A stretch of 43,866 nt of DNA from Bacteroidota bacterium (GTDB taxonomy: Bacteria; Bacteroidota; Bacteroidia; Chitinophagales; Chitinophagaceae): contig JABDHF010000017.1 in assembly GCA_013285595.1 (NCBI GenBank), forward strand, positions 1 through 43,866, given 5' to 3'. A program made the position numbers and the translations under genes. Numbering within the stretch: the stretch's first letter is position 1; each line of letters starts with the position of its first letter. The notes below the pieces were generated by a model. The model made no database searches. It saw only the letters and a list, made by a program, of their open reading frames with translations, and was not told the origin of the DNA. Below, piece after piece: positions 40,602 to 43,866 of this stretch.

Positions 40602-43043
40602 ATGTGGCATAAGATAGCCGCGTTTATTATAAAATTCCGTATTGCACTGCTGATCTCGCTGCTGGTGAGCACTGCCATTATGGGGTACTTTGCATCGCAG
40701 GTAAAGCTGAGCTATGAGTTTACCAGCGCAGTGCCCACAGATAATGCCAAATATATTGAGTACCAGAACTTTAGAAAGCAATTTGGCGAAGATGGCAACC
40801 TGATGGTGGTAGGCGTGCAGACCAAGGACTTCTTTACCCCATCCTTTTTTAACGACTACGCAGTACTTGCAAAACAGGTGGCAAAGATCCATGCGGTAGA
40901 GAATGTGCTGAGCATACCCGGCTCTATAACGCTTACCAAAGACACCGCAACTGAAAAGCTAAAAGTGTCCCCTATTGCCGGCGACCCACCTTTTAGTAAT
41001 GTGGATAGCATTAGGCAGATCTTCCTTAACCTTCCTTTTTATAAAGGCTTCCTTTATAATAATGCTGAAACGCCTGCTTATATGATGGCGGTACGTATAG
41101 AAAAGAATGTGCTTAACTCAGCAAGCAGGGCAGCCGTTATCGACAGCATATTATCGCTAGGCAATGCTTTTGGGCAAAAGCATAATACGGAGATGCACTA
41201 TTCAGGCCTGCCGCTTATACGTACAGAGATGGCCGTAAAAGTGCAGTCGGAGATGAGGCTTTTCCTTATCCTGTCTTTTGTACTTACTGCCGTAATACTG
41301 GTGCTGTTTTTCAGGTCTTTTACTGCAGTGCTATCTTCTATGCTGGTTGTGGCTATAGGCGTGGTATGGTCTATGGGTACCATAGTATTGCTTGGTTATA
41401 AGATCACGCTGCTTACGGCTCTTATTCCGCCACTGGTAGTGGTAATAGGGATTCCTAACTGTGTGTACCTGCTGAACAGGTATCATTACGAATACCAGAA
41501 GAACCCCAATAAAATGAAATCCCTGCTGCGCATGGTAGACAGGATGGGCATCGTTACCTTCTTTACCAACCTTACGGCAGCTATTGGTTTCGGGGTATTC
41601 TTTTTTACAAAGAGCGTATTGCTTAAGGAGTTTGGCCTTGTGGCTGGTATCAATATCCTGGGGCTGTTCTTTATCTCCCTGATATTCATCCCGGCATTTT
41701 TCAGCTTCCTGCCGCCACCAGATGTGCGCCACACCAGCTACCTTGATACCAACTGGATAGATAAGCTGCTTACCCGTATTACCAACTGGGTGTTCAGCCA
41801 TAGGGTGTGGATCTACGGCTTTACCATTATTGTCTGTGTATTCTCAGTGATAGGCCTGACCAAACTGCGCAACAATGCACATATTGTAGATGACCTGCCA
41901 AAGTCGGATAAGGTATTTATGGACCTTAAGTTTTTTGAGAAGAACTTTAAGGGTGTGATGCCATTGGAGATAATGATAGATACCCGGAAAAAGAACGGTG
42001 TGCTGTCGCTGGAAATACTGGGCAAAATGGACAGGCTGGTGGATACGCTTGAGAAGTATCCTGAGATTGGCCGCCCTCTTGCTATAACCGAAGGTATCAA
42101 GTTTGCCAACCAGGCTTACTTTGGTGGCGATACCAGTAACTATGAAGTGCCGGGCGATATGCTGCAGGCAGCCTTTATTATGCCGTACCTGCGCACCAAC
42201 AAGGGCGAGAACAACACGATGTTCAACCGCCTGCTGCACTCATTTATAGATAGTAATAAGCAAAAGGCACGTATAAGCGTAAGTATGGCCGATGTAGGCT
42301 CCAGTGTATTGCCGGGTTTACTTGACAATATCAGGCCGAAGGTGCTACAGATCTTTGATACGGCCAGGTATAACGTCAATTTTACTGATGCGCCGCAATT
42401 CTCTACCAAACCAGACAGCGCTAAAAAGACGGTGGACATTACCTTTACCGGTACTAGTGTTACCTTCCTTGAGGGCAGCAAGTTTATTGTAAATAGCCTG
42501 CGCGACAGCCTTATACTTGCTTTCCTGATCATCTTTGGTTGTATGGTGGTGCTTTTCCGGTCGTGGCGTATACTTATTATTTCTATTGTGGTGAATATAG
42601 TGCCGCTGCTGATCACCGCGGGGCTTATGGGGTGGATGGGCATCAGGATAAAGCCATCTACGGTGCTGGTATTTAGTGTGGCGCTGGGAATTACCATAGA
42701 TGTAACCATTCGTTTCCTTGTAAACTTCAAGCAAGAGCTGGCGCGGCACGATGATAGTATAGCAGATACTGTGCACCGGACCATTCATGATACTGGACTA
42801 AGTATTATATATACATCGCTGATACTTATAGCTGGGTTTAGCGTATTTATACTATCTCAATTTGATGGTACCAAGTCGCTTGGCTACCTGACTTCTATGA
42901 CCCTGCTGCTGGCAATGGTTACTAACCTTACGTTATTGCCCGCCCTGCTGCTATGGATGGATAAGGTGATAGAGAAGAAAAACAACCCTGCGGCCTTCCT
43001 GATGGAAGAAGATGATAATGATGTAATTAATGAGAATCAGTAA
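40602..43043 (+). CDS. MMPL/RND-superfamily lipid-type transporter
   Basis: The 813-residue protein has two equal halves, each with one helix, a large periplasmic loop and five further helices. The helix bundles include LILSFVLTAVILVLFFRSFTAVLSSMLVVAIGVVWSMG-type and AFLIIFGCMVVLFRSWRILIISIVVNIVPLLITAGLMG-type stretches. Helix-4 motifs PPLVVVIGIPNCVYLLNRYH and LGITIDVTIRFLVNFKQEL are typical of MMPL proteins. These use the proton gradient to move lipids or hydrophobic compounds to the periplasm. No membrane-fusion partner is adjacent. A fatty-acid hydroxylase-like gene starts 21 bp downstream. Confidence 0.88.
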   Translation: MWHKIAAFIIKFRIALLISLLVSTAIMGYFASQVKLSYEFTSAVPTDNAKYIEYQNFRKQFGEDGNLMVVGVQTKDFFTPSFFNDYAVLAKQVAKIHAVENVLSIPGSITLTKDTATEKLKVSPIAGDPPFSNVDSIRQIFLNLPFYKGFLYNNAETPAYMMAVRIEKNVLNSASRAAVIDSILSLGNAFGQKHNTEMHYSGLPLIRTEMAVKVQSEMRLFLILSFVLTAVILVLFFRSFTAVLSSMLVVAIGVVWSMGTIVLLGYKITLLTALIPPLVVVIGIPNCVYLLNRYHYEYQKNPNKMKSLLRMVDRMGIVTFFTNLTAAIGFGVFFFTKSVLLKEFGLVAGINILGLFFISLIFIPAFFSFLPPPDVRHTSYLDTNWIDKLLTRITNWVFSHRVWIYGFTIIVCVFSVIGLTKLRNNAHIVDDLPKSDKVFMDLKFFEKNFKGVMPLEIMIDTRKKNGVLSLEILGKMDRLVDTLEKYPEIGRPLAITEGIKFANQAYFGGDTSNYEVPGDMLQAAFIMPYLRTNKGENNTMFNRLLHSFIDSNKQKARISVSMADVGSSVLPGLLDNIRPKVLQIFDTARYNVNFTDAPQFSTKPDSAKKTVDITFTGTSVTFLEGSKFIVNSLRDSLILAFLIIFGCMVVLFRSWRILIISIVVNIVPLLITAGLMGWMGIRIKPSTVLVFSVALGITIDVTIRFLVNFKQELARHDDSIADTVHRTIHDTGLSIIYTSLILIAGFSVFILSQFDGTKSLGYLTSMTLLLAMVTNLTLLPALLLWMDKVIEKKNNPAAFLMEEDDNDVINENQ

Positions 43044-43048
43044 TTCCC

Positions 43049-43056
43049 TATTTTTG
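43049..43056 (+). promoter_or_regulatory. -7 box 8 bp before the hydroxylase gene
   Basis: TATTTTTG is a perfect TAnnTTTG lying in the 21-bp gap between the MMPL stop and the ATG at 43065. The hydroxylase may thus be made both from the MMPL transcript and from its own short-leader transcript. Confidence 0.45.
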
Positions 43057-43064
43057 CACTTTGT

Positions 43065-43682
43065 ATGGAGTTTGATAAGATAAAAAATAAAGGACAGGCC
43101 AGGTTATTCCAGAATGAATACATGGAGATGATGACCAAGACGCACCCAGTGGTTATCTACGCTTTATATTTCCCGATTATTATTTTCATGTTATACTATG
43201 GTGCAGCATACAAGGGTATAGCTGCCAGTACCGAAGCACTGTTATTTATGTCGGGTGCGCTTTTCTGGAGCATCTTTGAATACGTGATGCACCGTTACCT
43301 GTTTCATATGATAGTGGAAAGCCCAAAGGCCAAGAAATTTGTATATACCATGCATGGTGTACACCACGAATTTCCAAGGGATAAGGAGCGGTTGTTTATG
43401 CCGCCTGTGCCCAGCCTGGTGGTAGCGTCTGTTATCTTCCTCATCATGTATGCTATTATGAAGTGGAGCGTACTATCCTTTTTCCCTGGCTTCCTGTTTG
43501 GTTATATAGTATATGGGTCTATGCACTTTGCCATACATGCTTTTGCGCCACCAAAATTCTTAAAGGCCCTTTGGCGTAATCATCACCTGCACCACTACAA
43601 AGCTCCAGAGAAGGGCTTTGGTGTGAGCTCTGTGCTTTGGGACATTGTGTTTAAGACAGTGCCTAAGAAGGAGGAGATCTAA
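43065..43682 (+). CDS. Fatty-acid 2-hydroxylase-like membrane enzyme
   Basis: The 205-residue protein has four hydrophobic segments and the full histidine set of the fatty-acid hydroxylase/sterol desaturase superfamily: H77-RYLF-H81, H97-GV-H100-H101, H154-FAI-H158 and H173-H174-L-H176-H177. HGVHHEFPRDKERLFMPP is especially like eukaryotic FA2H/Scs7, which add a 2-hydroxyl to sphingolipid acyl chains using a di-iron centre. Bacteroidota make sphingolipids and sulfonolipids with hydroxylated chains, so that substrate is plausible. The gene is directly downstream of the MMPL transporter. Confidence 0.85.
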   Translation: MEFDKIKNKGQARLFQNEYMEMMTKTHPVVIYALYFPIIIFMLYYGAAYKGIAASTEALLFMSGALFWSIFEYVMHRYLFHMIVESPKAKKFVYTMHGVHHEFPRDKERLFMPPVPSLVVASVIFLIMYAIMKWSVLSFFPGFLFGYIVYGSMHFAIHAFAPPKFLKALWRNHHLHHYKAPEKGFGVSSVLWDIVFKTVPKKEEI

Positions 43683-43692
43683 CCTCCTGTTT

Positions 43693-43710
43693 AATGGTTA
43701 ATGATCAATG
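43693..43710. repeat. 18-bp direct repeat, left copy
   Basis: AATGGTTAATGATCAATG occurs here and again, identical, at 43848-43865. The two copies bracket 137 bp that contain the inverted copy C of the dispersed repeat. Confidence 0.7.
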
Positions 43711-43764
43711 CCTGTGTAGATCTCATATGTGTTGTTTGACATTTATGCCAGGTAATTTTCCCCT

Positions 43765-43825
43765 TTTTTGTTGAAAAATAAAATCCTTTGTGGGTACGGG
43801 TTTCAAGGTCTTTTTGGGGGAGCGG
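43765..43825 (-). repeat. Dispersed repeat, copy C (inverted)
   Basis: Read on the minus strand, this segment begins CCGCTCCCCCAAAAA (identical to copy A for these 15 bases). It continues with ACC, AAACCC, CCCACA and an ATTTTATTTTTCA block in the same order as copies A and B. The CCCCTTTAGGGG end is not present. Confidence 0.65.
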
Positions 43826-43847
43826 ATGGCTTTAATGGTTAATTGTA

Positions 43848-43865
43848 AATGGTTAATGATCAATG
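43848..43865. repeat. 18-bp direct repeat, right copy
   Basis: This is identical to 43693-43710. A partial further copy (TTAATGGTTAATTG, 43832-43845) precedes it, so the right side is a short array. Confidence 0.7.
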
Positions 43866-43866
43866 T

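Overview
The window is a stretch of a Bacteroidota chromosome, most likely from the Chitinophagaceae or a close relative. The evidence is a SusC/SusD pair, TonB-linked receptors with carboxypeptidase-like N-terminal domains, a T9SS-type C-terminal tail, BatA and DUF4199 genes, and repeated TAnnTTTG (-7) promoter boxes in place of an Escherichia-type -10. Genus assignment is inference only.

Layout. 1-550 holds the 3' end of recJ. 660-6711 carries a YVTN beta-propeller, then a tight four-gene run (SdiA-regulated-like propeller, OprO/P-like porin, lipoprotein, secreted EEP-fold nuclease with an altered SDH motif), then an L,D-transpeptidase. 6757-10142 (minus) is an NAD(P)-binding epimerase-like protein, a divergent polysaccharide deacetylase and LutB. 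10376-19498 holds kdsD, a four-repeat DUF349 protein, DUF4197, an outer-membrane receptor, a GT2 glycosyltransferase, DUF4199 and a dihydroorotase homologue that has lost its metal ligands. 19709-24135 holds BatA, a tiny membrane protein, dnaN and a beta-barrel protein. 24278-29797 (minus) is a SusC-SusD-lipoprotein operon with no enzyme beside it. 30278-33264 is rplM-rpsI-rpsB-tsf, with an unusual Gly/Arg-rich tail on S2.

33265-37600 is an AT-richer accessory island. It holds a signal-less transglycosylase/EF-hand protein followed 4 bp later by a lipoprotein (a candidate effector-immunity pair), an antitoxin-like gene broken by one extra A in an A-run, an IS630 transposase remnant, a GT14 glycosyltransferase, and a dense set of hairpins and tandem repeats. 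A related repeat copy lies inverted near 43.8 kb. The window ends with comEC, a carboxypeptidase-regulatory-like protein, an MMPL/RND transporter and a fatty-acid 2-hydroxylase-like enzyme.

Best leads: the transglycosylase-lipoprotein-antitoxin cluster, the dispersed repeat family, the pseudo-dihydroorotase, the RGG-like S2 tail, and promoter boxes that abut start codons and imply leaderless or near-leaderless mRNAs. No tRNA, rRNA, CRISPR array or prophage was seen.
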